DNA from: CAVQBP01 sp964448105
Lineage (GTDB): Bacteria > Bacteroidota > Ignavibacteria > Ignavibacteriales > Ignavibacteriaceae
DNA: 24,891 nucleotides
Reading direction: 5' to 3'
Assembly: GCA_964448105.1 (NCBI GenBank)
Contig: CAYUVK010000074.1
Coordinates: 1 to 24,891 of the forward strand
Numbering within the stretch: the stretch's first letter is position 1; every line of letters starts with the position of its first letter. The notes beneath the pieces are model-generated. The model saw nothing but the letters and a program-made list of their open reading frames with translations. It did no database searches and was not told the DNA's origin. The position numbers were made by a program, and so were the translations under genes. This document shows, one piece after another, positions 1-6,756 of this stretch.

Positions 1-229
1 TTTACTGTTTTATAATTATACTTATGGCTTTAGATGGTGAATAGATGTCCAAGATTAAAATTCCATTCCAGGCTTTTTTGAAGTTTTTTATATATGTCGG
101 TTTTTCAGATATGAATTCCTTTGTTAAAAAAAACAATCGATTTTTTTAATTTTTCCCAACAAATTTTTTATTTAATAATTATTTTGAATAGAAGTGAAAT
201 AAACAATTTATTATGAGCACTAAAAATGT
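1..229. other. Left-edge stretch with no complete gene
   Basis: No supported complete gene lies here. On the plus strand one frame stays open from the window edge and stops with TGA at 38-40 after residues ending in YNYTYGFRW; a terminal aromatic residue is usual for outer-membrane beta-barrels, so this could be the last codons of an upstream gene, but a second frame (stop TAG at 42-44) is equally open. The rest is AT-rich with short A and T runs and no convincing terminator hairpin. Confidence 0.3.
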
Positions 230-268
230 ATTACAATTATTGTAATTAGTTTATTAACTTTATATTAA
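230..268 (+). promoter_or_regulatory. Putative promoter with overlapping dyad upstream of the CDF transporter
   Basis: A perfect 7-3-7 dyad (ATTACAA, spacer TTA, TTGTAAT) occupies 230-246. Its right arm overlaps a weak -35-like TTGTAA at 240-245, which is followed after 17 bp by TATTAA at 263-268. The CDF start codon is at 291. A dyad over a promoter ahead of a metal transporter suggests a metal-responsive regulator site, but the arms are AT-rich and no regulator gene lies nearby, so this is inference. Confidence 0.35.
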
Positions 269-290
269 GAATTTATGAGGGGGCATTTTA

Positions 291-1274
291 ATGTTAAATG
301 AATATAGCTTAAAGAAAAAAGCTGCTGTAATTTCTTTAACAGTCGGCATAGGAATGTTTTTCGCCAAGATGGGTGCCTACCTATTAACAGGTTCAGCAGC
401 AATTTTCTCGGATGCAGCAGAATCGGTAGTTCATGTTTTAGCAACTTCGATGGCATTGTATAGTATTATTCTAAGTTCCAAGCCTGCCGATAAATCTCAT
501 TTATACGGGCATGGAAACATTGAATTTTTTTCTGCAGGAATAGAAGGGCTTTTAATAATTGTTGCCGCTATTTTTATCATCTTCACAGCAGCGATGGATA
601 TTATAAAAGGAACTAATTTAAAGCAACTAAATATAGGAGTAATTGTAGTAAGCATTGCAGGCGGAGTTAACTTACTTTTAGGTTCATATCTTGTTAGAAG
701 AGGTAAAAAAACAAACTCCTTAACTTTAATAGCAGACGGTAAACATGTCTTAACCGATTCATATACTAGCATTGGAGTGATTATCGGAATTAGCCTGGTA
801 ATGATAACAGGATTCCAGCTTTTAGACCCGCTGTTTGCAATTGCTATTGCATTAAATATTTTTATTACAGGATATAAGCTTATGCGGCAATCAGTCGGGG
901 GCTTAATGGCAGAGACAGATATAAATATCTTGAAAAAAATAGTCCATGAAATTGTTTCTGATAAAAAAGATTACTGGATCGATATCCATCAATTAAGATT
1001 CTGGCAATCCGGCGATAAAATATTTATTGATTTTCATCTAATTTTACCCTATTACTTTACTATTCAGGAATCTCATTCCGAGGAAGATGAGATACAGAAT
1101 TTATTAGAAAAACAATTCCCAAATTCCCAGATCAAAATCCATTTTGATTATTGTGTCCCGGAGCTCTGCAAGTTTTGTGATTATCAAAAATGTGAGGTAA
1201 GAAAAACCGATAAATCAGTTTCATTTAATTGGGATGAAGAAAAGCTGACGGGAAAATCCGTGTATATGCTGTAG
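291..1274 (+). CDS. Cation diffusion facilitator (CDF) family transporter
   Basis: Predicted inner-membrane metal/proton exchanger of 327 aa. Six membrane segments are visible (about 11-33, 39-61, 79-102, 114-136, 151-172, 178-195), then a cytosolic domain. The family signature PADKSHLYGHG is at 65-75. The transport-site residues appear as E44/H48 in segment 2 and H152/D156 in segment 5, where most bacterial CDFs have H or D then D in segment 2. Odd: the tail carries four cysteines (C288, C293, C296, C301) within 14 residues, beyond the usual end of the family domain, resembling a soft-metal or zinc site. The start is supported by the purine-rich GAGGGGGC 7 nt upstream. It stands alone on the plus strand and converges with the MFS gene at 1448. 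The metal is not identifiable from sequence. Confidence 0.92.
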   Translation: MLNEYSLKKKAAVISLTVGIGMFFAKMGAYLLTGSAAIFSDAAESVVHVLATSMALYSIILSSKPADKSHLYGHGNIEFFSAGIEGLLIIVAAIFIIFTAAMDIIKGTNLKQLNIGVIVVSIAGGVNLLLGSYLVRRGKKTNSLTLIADGKHVLTDSYTSIGVIIGISLVMITGFQLLDPLFAIAIALNIFITGYKLMRQSVGGLMAETDINILKKIVHEIVSDKKDYWIDIHQLRFWQSGDKIFIDFHLILPYYFTIQESHSEEDEIQNLLEKQFPNSQIKIHFDYCVPELCKFCDYQKCEVRKTDKSVSFNWDEEKLTGKSVYML

Positions 1275-1447
1275 GATAATTAGAAATAATATATCATCCC
1301 TAAAGGGATTATGGAAAACAATCCACATGTGTTTTTGAACTATAAAAATGCGTAGATATAAATTAAAAATGAAATCCTCTGCTCCGAAATTTCTTTGGAG
1401 GGGACAACTTCCGGAAAGTAAAAAGTAGTCCATTTTTAAATAACATA

Positions 1448-2710
1448 TTAAGCTGGATTCCGAAGGTTAGATTTGTTTTTTATAAACGGAACTTCGACTC
1501 TCTGCAGAATTATTAACCCGGCAAGAAAAAATAAACCGATTGCTAATGCAGCGAATCTATCGCTTGATAAATCCGAAATTATCCCGTAAAACAATGGTCC
1601 GACAACTGCAGAAGATTTTCCGAAAAGCCCGTCATAAAATCCAAAAAACTCTGCTTCCCTATCTTTGGGAGTTAAAAGAGCCATTAAACTCCTGCTGCAG
1701 CTTTGCGATGAACCGATGGAAGCACCTGCTAATAATCCGATTATGTAAAATTCAAAAATGGTATTCACGAAAAATGCTCCCACCACTACAGCAAGCCAAA
1801 TGAATAAAGTTATAGTTATGGTTTTTTTCGGGCCGATATGATCCGATACTATTCCAAAAATAAAAGAACCGGCAACTGCCGTACTCTGCACAATAACAAA
1901 AAAGTAAATTATTTCATCATCACTCATCTTTAAAATATTTGCGGCAAAAATTGAGGCAAAAGAAATAATTGTTATTATTGCATCGTTATATAAAAAGAAT
2001 GCAAATAAAAACCTGGATACCGCAGGATATTTACTTTGAAAAAATATTGCTTTTAAAGTTGAATAACTTTTGTGGATGCCACTTCTAACGATATCAGTTT
2101 TAACGGTTCTTTCAACATTCGGTTCACTTACAAATAAAAAAAGCGGGATAGAAAAGAATAAAAAGAATGCAGCCGCAACAACAAAAGACAACCTTATGTA
2201 GTAATAATAATCCGGGGATGTTTGAGGATGTAATAAAAACATTACAATTATTAAAACAACTAATGCTCCCACATAACCCATAGCAAAGCCGTAACCCGAT
2301 ACTCTTCCAAAATTTTTTTTATCAGTTAGATTTGGAAGAAATGCATCATAAAAAACAAGCCCACCCTCAAAACCAATATTGGCAAAAACAAACAGCACAA
2401 ACCCCAAAAGTATATCTCCTTTTTGAACAAAGAACATAAAGGAAGTACAAGTAACTGAAAGAAGTGTTAACAGCAGCAGGAATCTTTTTCTATTTCTTGA
2501 TACATCAGCAATAGCACCCAAGGGAGGACTAAATAGTGCAGCAATAACCATAGAAACACTTACAGCTAATCCCCAAATCCACTTTTGCCCGCCGGCGACA
2601 TAATTAGAAAAATATTTGGAATAGATAACAGTAACTATAATAACTGAAAAAGCAGTATTTGCAAAATCAAATAATGTCCAGATAAAAATCCTGCTTTTTT
2701 CTTTTAACAT
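1448..2710 (-). CDS. MFS transporter, UMF1/Atg22-like family
   Basis: Predicted 12-segment inner-membrane transporter of 420 aa. The N-terminus WTLFDFANTAFS (11-22) is the hallmark of the UMF1 (Atg22-like) branch of the major facilitator superfamily, and PPLGAIADVSRNRKR (62-76) matches the conserved loop between segments 2 and 3. A second such loop, GIVSDHIGPKKT, occurs in the second half as expected of the duplicated fold. The substrate is unknown; the eukaryotic Atg22 relatives export amino acids from the vacuole, but that should not be carried over. The gene starts 21 bp after the nusB stop on the same strand, so the two are probably co-transcribed. No strong ribosome site precedes the ATG (CACCCT only), which suits translation following on from nusB. 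Confidence 0.88.
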   Translation of the reverse strand: MLKEKSRIFIWTLFDFANTAFSVIIVTVIYSKYFSNYVAGGQKWIWGLAVSVSMVIAALFSPPLGAIADVSRNRKRFLLLLTLLSVTCTSFMFFVQKGDILLGFVLFVFANIGFEGGLVFYDAFLPNLTDKKNFGRVSGYGFAMGYVGALVVLIIVMFLLHPQTSPDYYYYIRLSFVVAAAFFLFFSIPLFLFVSEPNVERTVKTDIVRSGIHKSYSTLKAIFFQSKYPAVSRFLFAFFLYNDAIITIISFASIFAANILKMSDDEIIYFFVIVQSTAVAGSFIFGIVSDHIGPKKTITITLFIWLAVVVGAFFVNTIFEFYIIGLLAGASIGSSQSCSRSLMALLTPKDREAEFFGFYDGLFGKSSAVVGPLFYGIISDLSSDRFAALAIGLFFLAGLIILQRVEVPFIKNKSNLRNPA

Positions 2711-2731
2711 AGGGTGTATTTAAGATTCAAT

Positions 2732-3220
2732 TTATTTACCGGGGGTTTCAGGGGGCTGGTGGATAGTTTCTTCCAGTAAGCCTCTTCCAGTTTTGTTTAA
2801 ATTACCATCTTTTTTAAGTTCCGAAAGAACAGCGTCCAGAATACCGTTAATAAATTTTCCGCTGCTTGCCGTACTAAATACTTTGGCAATTTCAATAACT
2901 TCATTAATTGATACTTTAGGAGGAATGTCAGAGAAATACAAAAGCTCACATATTCCCATCCTTAAAAGAATTTTATCAATTAAGGCAATACGGTTCATTT
3001 CCCAATTGTTAACCCTTTGCTTTATCATTTTATCCAATTCTTTATAATTGACCAAAACCCTATTAATAAGATTATGAGCAAAATCTTCATCCATTTTATC
3101 GGGTATATCTACAAGAATTTCCTTTTCTAAAAAATCAAGGTTTTGATTATTCATTTCATACGCATAAAGTACCTGTAGCACTCTTTCCCTAACAATCCTT
3201 CTCTTAAAAACTTGCGGCAT
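2732..3220 (-). CDS. nusB: Transcription antitermination factor NusB
   Basis: All-helical RNA-binding protein that, with NusE (S10), binds boxA RNA and supports antitermination of rRNA operons. The family start RRIVRERVLQVLYAYEM (7-23) and the C-terminal block INEVIEIAKVFSTASSGKFINGILDAV are both clear. At 162 aa it is slightly longer than the usual 135-150 because of a polar tail after the last helix ending QPPETPGK, which looks unstructured. The start is supported by GTGAGGT a few bases upstream of the ATG. It is followed at 21 bp by the MFS transporter and preceded by a 112-bp gap that could hold its promoter; the DUF218 gene lies upstream on the same strand. Confidence 0.95.
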   Translation of the reverse strand: MPQVFKRRIVRERVLQVLYAYEMNNQNLDFLEKEILVDIPDKMDEDFAHNLINRVLVNYKELDKMIKQRVNNWEMNRIALIDKILLRMGICELLYFSDIPPKVSINEVIEIAKVFSTASSGKFINGILDAVLSELKKDGNLNKTGRGLLEETIHQPPETPGK

Positions 3221-3332
3221 ATAACCTCACTTAACAAAGAACAACATATAGAAATTATTTTAAAACGAACATAATTGTAAATAAAAAAATATTTTAATCA
3301 TAATAAAATTACAACATTAATAAATTCTTTTT

Positions 3333-4349
3333 CTAAAGAGCAAACAACCAAAAAGCTAAAAGAGCGATACTCTCCCGTGCATAATTATATATTTTATTAT
3401 CCGTACTCATTATTATATCCGAAGCTTCATCATATGCTTTGATATTATAAAATTTGCATATCTGCTCTACCCGTGCTAAATGGTAAGGAGCAGATATAAG
3501 GATAATATTGTTTACTTTTCTTTTCTTGATTAAATCATTTTTAATAAAATGAATCTGCTCGGAAGTAGATGTTGTCTTTTCTTCCAGCCAAACATTTTTT
3601 GGATCAATACCTTTCTTTAATAAATAATTAAATGCAACTCTTGCCTCGCTTAATTCGCCGGGAGCATTGCTTCCGGTAAGCTGTATTTGATCAACTATAC
3701 TGTCTTTATACAGCTCCACCGCTTTATTTACTCTTGCTTCCAGGCTCGGACTCGGTTTATTATGAGACCAAACGGCAGCACCTAAAACAACAGCTACACT
3801 TTTTCCTTTCATCTTTGAATTTAATGAATTTAAATTGCTCTTTTGAAAATTTGAATATAAAAATGTGAATATAAACAACCCTGTAAATATAATTATCGAA
3901 TCGATTATTGAACTTATAATCGGGTTTTCCGTTCTAAAGATTACCAACCATAAATATGTTATTAAAATAATCTGGGCAAATTGATAAATAAAAAATAAAG
4001 CCCCGATTATAATTCTGTTGAAAGGATGAGCAAAAATATAAATTTTAAATGCAGGGAGTGGAATAATTGTACTGATTGATGCGATAATTAAAAGTAATGA
4101 AATAATTATTGAAAAAGTTATAAGGAGAAAACCATTAAATCTAATGCTCTTTTTTATTGAATAGAAAATAACTGCAATTATCAATATAACAATAAATATC
4201 AAGTTTAGGATATTTCCAACAAGAAAAAACCGGAATTGCGATAGAGATAAATTTTGATTCTTATATTTTATAACATAAATAAAAAATAAATTCAACAACA
4301 ATAAAGTTGTAACTATTACTATAACCCATTTTTTATTATTCCTTAACAT
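3333..4349 (-). CDS. Membrane protein with C-terminal DUF218 (YdcF/SanA-like) domain
   Basis: 338 aa: five hydrophobic segments in the first half (about 8-26, 42-63, 73-95, 110-137, 147-166) followed by a DUF218 domain (about 184-305). Within the domain, VVLGAAVW (187-194), TGSNAPGELSEA (225-236), TTSTSEQ (259-265) and SAPYHLARV (286-294) match the conserved blocks of YdcF, SanA and ElyC proteins. Relatives bind nucleotide-like ligands or act in envelope integrity and lipid-carrier metabolism; the exact activity here is unknown. The arrangement of membrane segments before the domain places the domain beside the inner membrane. The ATG has no good Shine-Dalgarno match. A short hydrophobic C-terminus (ESIALLAFWLFAL) may be one more membrane contact. 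Confidence 0.82.
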   Translation of the reverse strand: MLRNNKKWVIVIVTTLLLLNLFFIYVIKYKNQNLSLSQFRFFLVGNILNLIFIVILIIAVIFYSIKKSIRFNGFLLITFSIIISLLLIIASISTIIPLPAFKIYIFAHPFNRIIIGALFFIYQFAQIILITYLWLVIFRTENPIISSIIDSIIIFTGLFIFTFLYSNFQKSNLNSLNSKMKGKSVAVVLGAAVWSHNKPSPSLEARVNKAVELYKDSIVDQIQLTGSNAPGELSEARVAFNYLLKKGIDPKNVWLEEKTTSTSEQIHFIKNDLIKKRKVNNIILISAPYHLARVEQICKFYNIKAYDEASDIIMSTDNKIYNYARESIALLAFWLFAL

Positions 4350-4408
4350 TTTTACTCATTTGGATTAACAAAATTTCTTAAAATTTAACCAAATTATTAG
4401 TAATGATT

Positions 4409-4428
4409 TAGCATACTATGCTATTATA
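4409..4428 (-). promoter_or_regulatory. Possible promoter element and 7-1-7 dyad upstream of the DUF218 gene
   Basis: On the minus strand TATAAT (4428-4423) is directly followed by a perfect dyad with arms TAGCATA and TATGCTA around one base (4409-4423). No matching -35 hexamer is seen at the right distance, so the promoter call is weak. The dyad lies about 60 bp upstream of the start codon, in the 259-bp gap between this gene and tonB; nothing else recognisable fills that gap apart from the tonB terminator. Confidence 0.28.
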
Positions 4429-4576
4429 AATTTGGGGAAGCAAATTGTATTTAAACATATTATCTGACCATTAAGTTGTCTTTTACAAATATAACAATAA
4501 TTCTTGATCTTAATTAAAATTAGAAATTGCCTAATTTTTTGGATATGTGAATTTTGAGATAATTTGACAGAGTCAA

Positions 4577-4604
4577 AATAAAAAAGGCATCAATAAGATG
4601 CCTT
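4577..4604 (-). terminator. Rho-independent terminator of the downstream tonB
   Basis: Read on the minus strand, an 8-bp stem AAGGCATC / GATGCCTT with loop TTATT (4604-4584) is followed by a T-rich run (TTTTATTTTG). It begins 5 bp after the tonB stop codon, exactly where an intrinsic terminator is expected. Confidence 0.85.
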
Positions 4605-4608
4605 AAGA

Positions 4609-5265
4609 TTATTGAAGCTTAAAAACAACCGGGATAGAAATCATGACATTAACCGGCTTCCCTCTTTGCTTGCCAGGCTTGAACTTAGTTTCTTTAACAG
4701 CTTTTAAAGCGGCTTCATCGCATCCCGCACCAATTCCTCTTAGTATTACTGCCTTTGTAACATCTCCTTTTTTATCAACATAAGCTTTTACATAAACTTT
4801 ACCTTCAACACCGGCTCTTTTAGCAATTTCTGGATATACTATTTTACTTTGAATGGCTGTAATTCCCCCAATAGGTTCAGGCATTTCTTCAACTGCAACA
4901 AAATACTCGGGTTCTTCACTCGTACTCTTTTCTTCTTTAGGAGGCGGAGGCGGGGGAGCAACATTGGCATTAGGATTAAGCTCAGTACTCTGCATAGTTA
5001 TATCCTGCAAAACATCTTCGGAAGGAGCTTCAATCGGAATTGGTGGCTTCGGAGGGGGTGGCGGTCTATTTTCCTGCCTGGTTTGCTGGATATCCTGTAA
5101 ATTAATTAATTGTTGAGGAGCCTGCAATATTGTTTTTGTCTCTTTAACATTCGGAAAATATTTAAAGGATAAAATTAAAACAGTAAGCGAAACAATAAGA
5201 CTTAACTCCAATGCACTCTTATATTGAGCTCTTAAATCAGCTTTTGGACTTTTAATCAAAGCCAT
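4609..5265 (-). CDS. tonB: Energy transducer TonB (paralogue 1, downstream copy)
   Basis: 218 aa periplasm-spanning protein that passes proton-motive energy from ExbB/ExbD to TonB-dependent outer-membrane receptors. Order of parts: short cytosolic N-terminus, one membrane anchor (about 18-34), proline-rich spacer (RPPPPPKPPIPIEAPSED, 67-84, and a six-proline run at 104-109), then the C-terminal TonB domain (about 133-218) with YPEIAKRAGVEGKV (144-157) and KETKFKPGKQRGKPV (191-205). It lies directly downstream of a second, very similar copy at 5540-6193; residues 58-89 are identical in the two. It has its own AGGGTGG ribosome site and its own terminator. No exbB, exbD or receptor gene is in the window. 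Confidence 0.92.
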   Translation of the reverse strand: MALIKSPKADLRAQYKSALELSLIVSLTVLILSFKYFPNVKETKTILQAPQQLINLQDIQQTRQENRPPPPPKPPIPIEAPSEDVLQDITMQSTELNPNANVAPPPPPPKEEKSTSEEPEYFVAVEEMPEPIGGITAIQSKIVYPEIAKRAGVEGKVYVKAYVDKKGDVTKAVILRGIGAGCDEAALKAVKETKFKPGKQRGKPVNVMISIPVVFKLQ

Positions 5266-5453
5266 TTTTATCTACCACCCTTTTTTATCTATTTTAAAAA
5301 TGATATTTATAGAGTAGATACTTAATTAATAGTCTTTAGTTCCATCATGAGAACAATGATGTGTGTTAGGTAACTTTGTTAATATGAATGAATGGAGCAG
5401 AAAAGAAATGATTTTTTTTGTATTTGAAATAAGTGAGTGATTAAAAATAATTG

Positions 5454-5486
5454 AATGTCACACTTCGACAAGCTTAGTGTGACATT
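5454..5486. repeat. Hairpin-forming repeat between the two tonB genes
   Basis: A perfect 11-bp inverted repeat, AATGTCACACT and AGTGTGACATT, encloses an 11-base loop (TCGACAAGCTT). It lies 54 bp beyond the stop of the upstream tonB on the minus strand and could terminate its transcript, though the following minus-strand bases (CAATTATTTTTAA) are a poor T-tract. The wording of stem and loop resembles intergenic repeats I associate with Bacteroidota genomes; that resemblance is from memory and needs a genome search. Confidence 0.55.
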
Positions 5487-5539
5487 TTCAATTTTCTTCC
5501 TTCGATCTGCCCTTGCAGTAAGTTCAGACAAACAAAATT

Positions 5540-6193
5540 TTATTGGAGTCTAAAAACAATCGGGATAGAAACCTGAACTTTAACCGGCTTGCCTCTTTGC
5601 TTACCAGGCTTAAACTTAGTCTCTTTAACTGCTTTCATGGCTGCTTCATCTAAACCTGCACCCAGACCTTTCTGAATTACGACTTTGGTAACATTTCCGT
5701 TTTCATCAACGAAAGCTTTAACATAAACTTTACCTTCAACACCTGCTCTTTTTGCAATTTCAGGATAAACTATTTTACTTTGAATTGCAGCAATTCCACC
5801 GATCGGTTCAGGCATTTCTTCAACTGCAACGAAATATTGAGGTTCTTCATCCACCTTCTTTTCCTCATTTGGAGGCGGCGGAGCAGCAACCTCTGCATTA
5901 ACATCAAGCTCGGTACTTTGAATTTCTATATCCTGTAAAACGTCTTCCGACGGAGCTTCAATCGGGATTGGAGGTTTCGGAGGAGGCGGTGGTCTATTTT
6001 CCTGCCTTGTCTGCTGAATATCTTCCATATTAATTAATTCCTGCGGACCTTCAAGAGCAACCTTTTGTTCCCTGATATTCGGGAAAAATTTAAATGCCAC
6101 TATAAGAAACACTAAGGAAATTATTAAACTAACCTCGAATGTTTGCTTATATTTTGCCCTTAAATCTGCTTTCGGACTTTTTACCAATGCCAT
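5540..6193 (-). CDS. tonB: Energy transducer TonB (paralogue 2, upstream copy)
   Basis: 217 aa, same plan as the neighbouring copy: N-terminus MALVKSPKADLRAKY, membrane anchor at about 18-35, proline-rich block 67-84, a shorter second proline run (APPPPNE, 104-110), and the TonB domain (about 132-217) with YPEIAKRAGVEGKV at 143-156. It differs from the other copy mostly in the anchor (positions 16-50) and in acidic residues of the spacer (VDEEPQ), while the domain core is nearly unchanged. This suggests a duplication kept under selection for different ExbBD partners or different regulation (inference). A good ribosome site (AGGAGCG, 7 nt from the ATG) and a near-consensus promoter with a dyad precede it. 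Confidence 0.92.
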   Translation of the reverse strand: MALVKSPKADLRAKYKQTFEVSLIISLVFLIVAFKFFPNIREQKVALEGPQELINMEDIQQTRQENRPPPPPKPPIPIEAPSEDVLQDIEIQSTELDVNAEVAAPPPPNEEKKVDEEPQYFVAVEEMPEPIGGIAAIQSKIVYPEIAKRAGVEGKVYVKAFVDENGNVTKVVIQKGLGAGLDEAAMKAVKETKFKPGKQRGKPVKVQVSIPIVFRLQ

Positions 6194-6227
6194 ATTTTTT
6201 CGCTCCTAATAGCTTTTTATATAAAGT

Positions 6228-6256
6228 AATTTAACAAATGATGTTTCATTTGTCAA
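6228..6256 (-). promoter_or_regulatory. tonB: Promoter of the upstream tonB, overlapped by a dyad operator
   Basis: On the minus strand a perfect -35 hexamer TTGACA (6256-6251) is separated by 17 bp from TAAATT (6233-6228, 4 of 6 to consensus), about 35 bp from the start codon. The same bases form a dyad: TTGACAAATGA (6256-6246), spacer AACA, TCATTTGTTAA (6241-6231), 10 of 11 paired. A protein bound there would cover the -35 box and spacer, so repression is the natural reading. It does not match the Fur box as I know it. Confidence 0.62.
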
Positions 6257-6345
6257 ACCAAAAGTGCATAATTTATACTTAAAAATTTATTTGGGGTTCC
6301 TAATAAATATAAAAAATTTATTTGTTAATATAATGAAAAATATTT

Positions 6346-6756
6346 CTAATTTAATTGGGATTTATGATTATATTGAAAAATTTTTATTAGAAAAATAATT
6401 AATAAAATACCTAAGCTAGCGCCAATCATATCTGCAGTCCAGTCTAAGATATCGCAATCTCTTCCCGGTACAAATAATTGATGAATTTCATCTAAAGCAG
6501 CGTATAAGCCAATAATGAGTCCTGAAAAAACAACAAAATACTTTTTCATCTTGTAATATTTATTTTGAAGCAATAACGTTAAACTTAGTAATAATCCCAA
6601 AAAGAAATATGCAGTAAAGTGCTCAATTTTATCACTAACACCTGTTTTCGGTAAATCTTTTCCCGGAAGAGTCGTTAGAACCAATAATACAAACCAGTAA
6701 ACCACTAAAGGAAAATATATTAATTTCTTTTTATTTTTTTCAATAAAGTCAAACAA
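6346..6756 (-). CDS. VanZ-like family membrane protein
   Basis: 136 aa with four membrane segments (about 12-29, 46-63, 72-90, 110-127). The VanZ-like family pattern is present: SDKIEHFTAYFFLG (41-54), DEIHQLFVPGR (89-99) and the D105/D109 pair in DILDWTADM. The family takes its name from a glycopeptide (teicoplanin) resistance accessory gene, but stand-alone members like this are widespread and their role is not established; no van genes are present. The start codon is TTG and lies inside the end of the NAD(P)HX repair gene (8-bp overlap), with AAGAG 7 nt upstream, so translation is probably coupled. A later ATG (residue 70) would remove half the family domain. Confidence 0.85.
   Translation of the reverse strand: MFDFIEKNKKKLIYFPLVVYWFVLLVLTTLPGKDLPKTGVSDKIEHFTAYFFLGLLLSLTLLLQNKYYKMKKYFVVFSGLIIGLYAALDEIHQLFVPGRDCDILDWTADMIGASLGILLIIFLIKIFQYNHKSQLN

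Noticed and set aside
1296..1309. Small inverted repeat (ATCCC, TAAA loop, GGGAT) after the CDF gene as a terminator
   Set aside because: The stem is only 5 bp and no T-run follows on either strand; too weak to call.
1540..1803. Plus-strand 87-codon open frame inside the UMF1 transporter
   Set aside because: No family pattern, no ribosome site, and it lies wholly within a well supported gene on the other strand.
4849..5116. Plus-strand open frames over the tonB gene with glycine-rich translation
   Set aside because: They are the antisense of the proline-rich spacer; proline codons read backwards give glycine and arginine runs. The tonB frame on the minus strand has clear domains.
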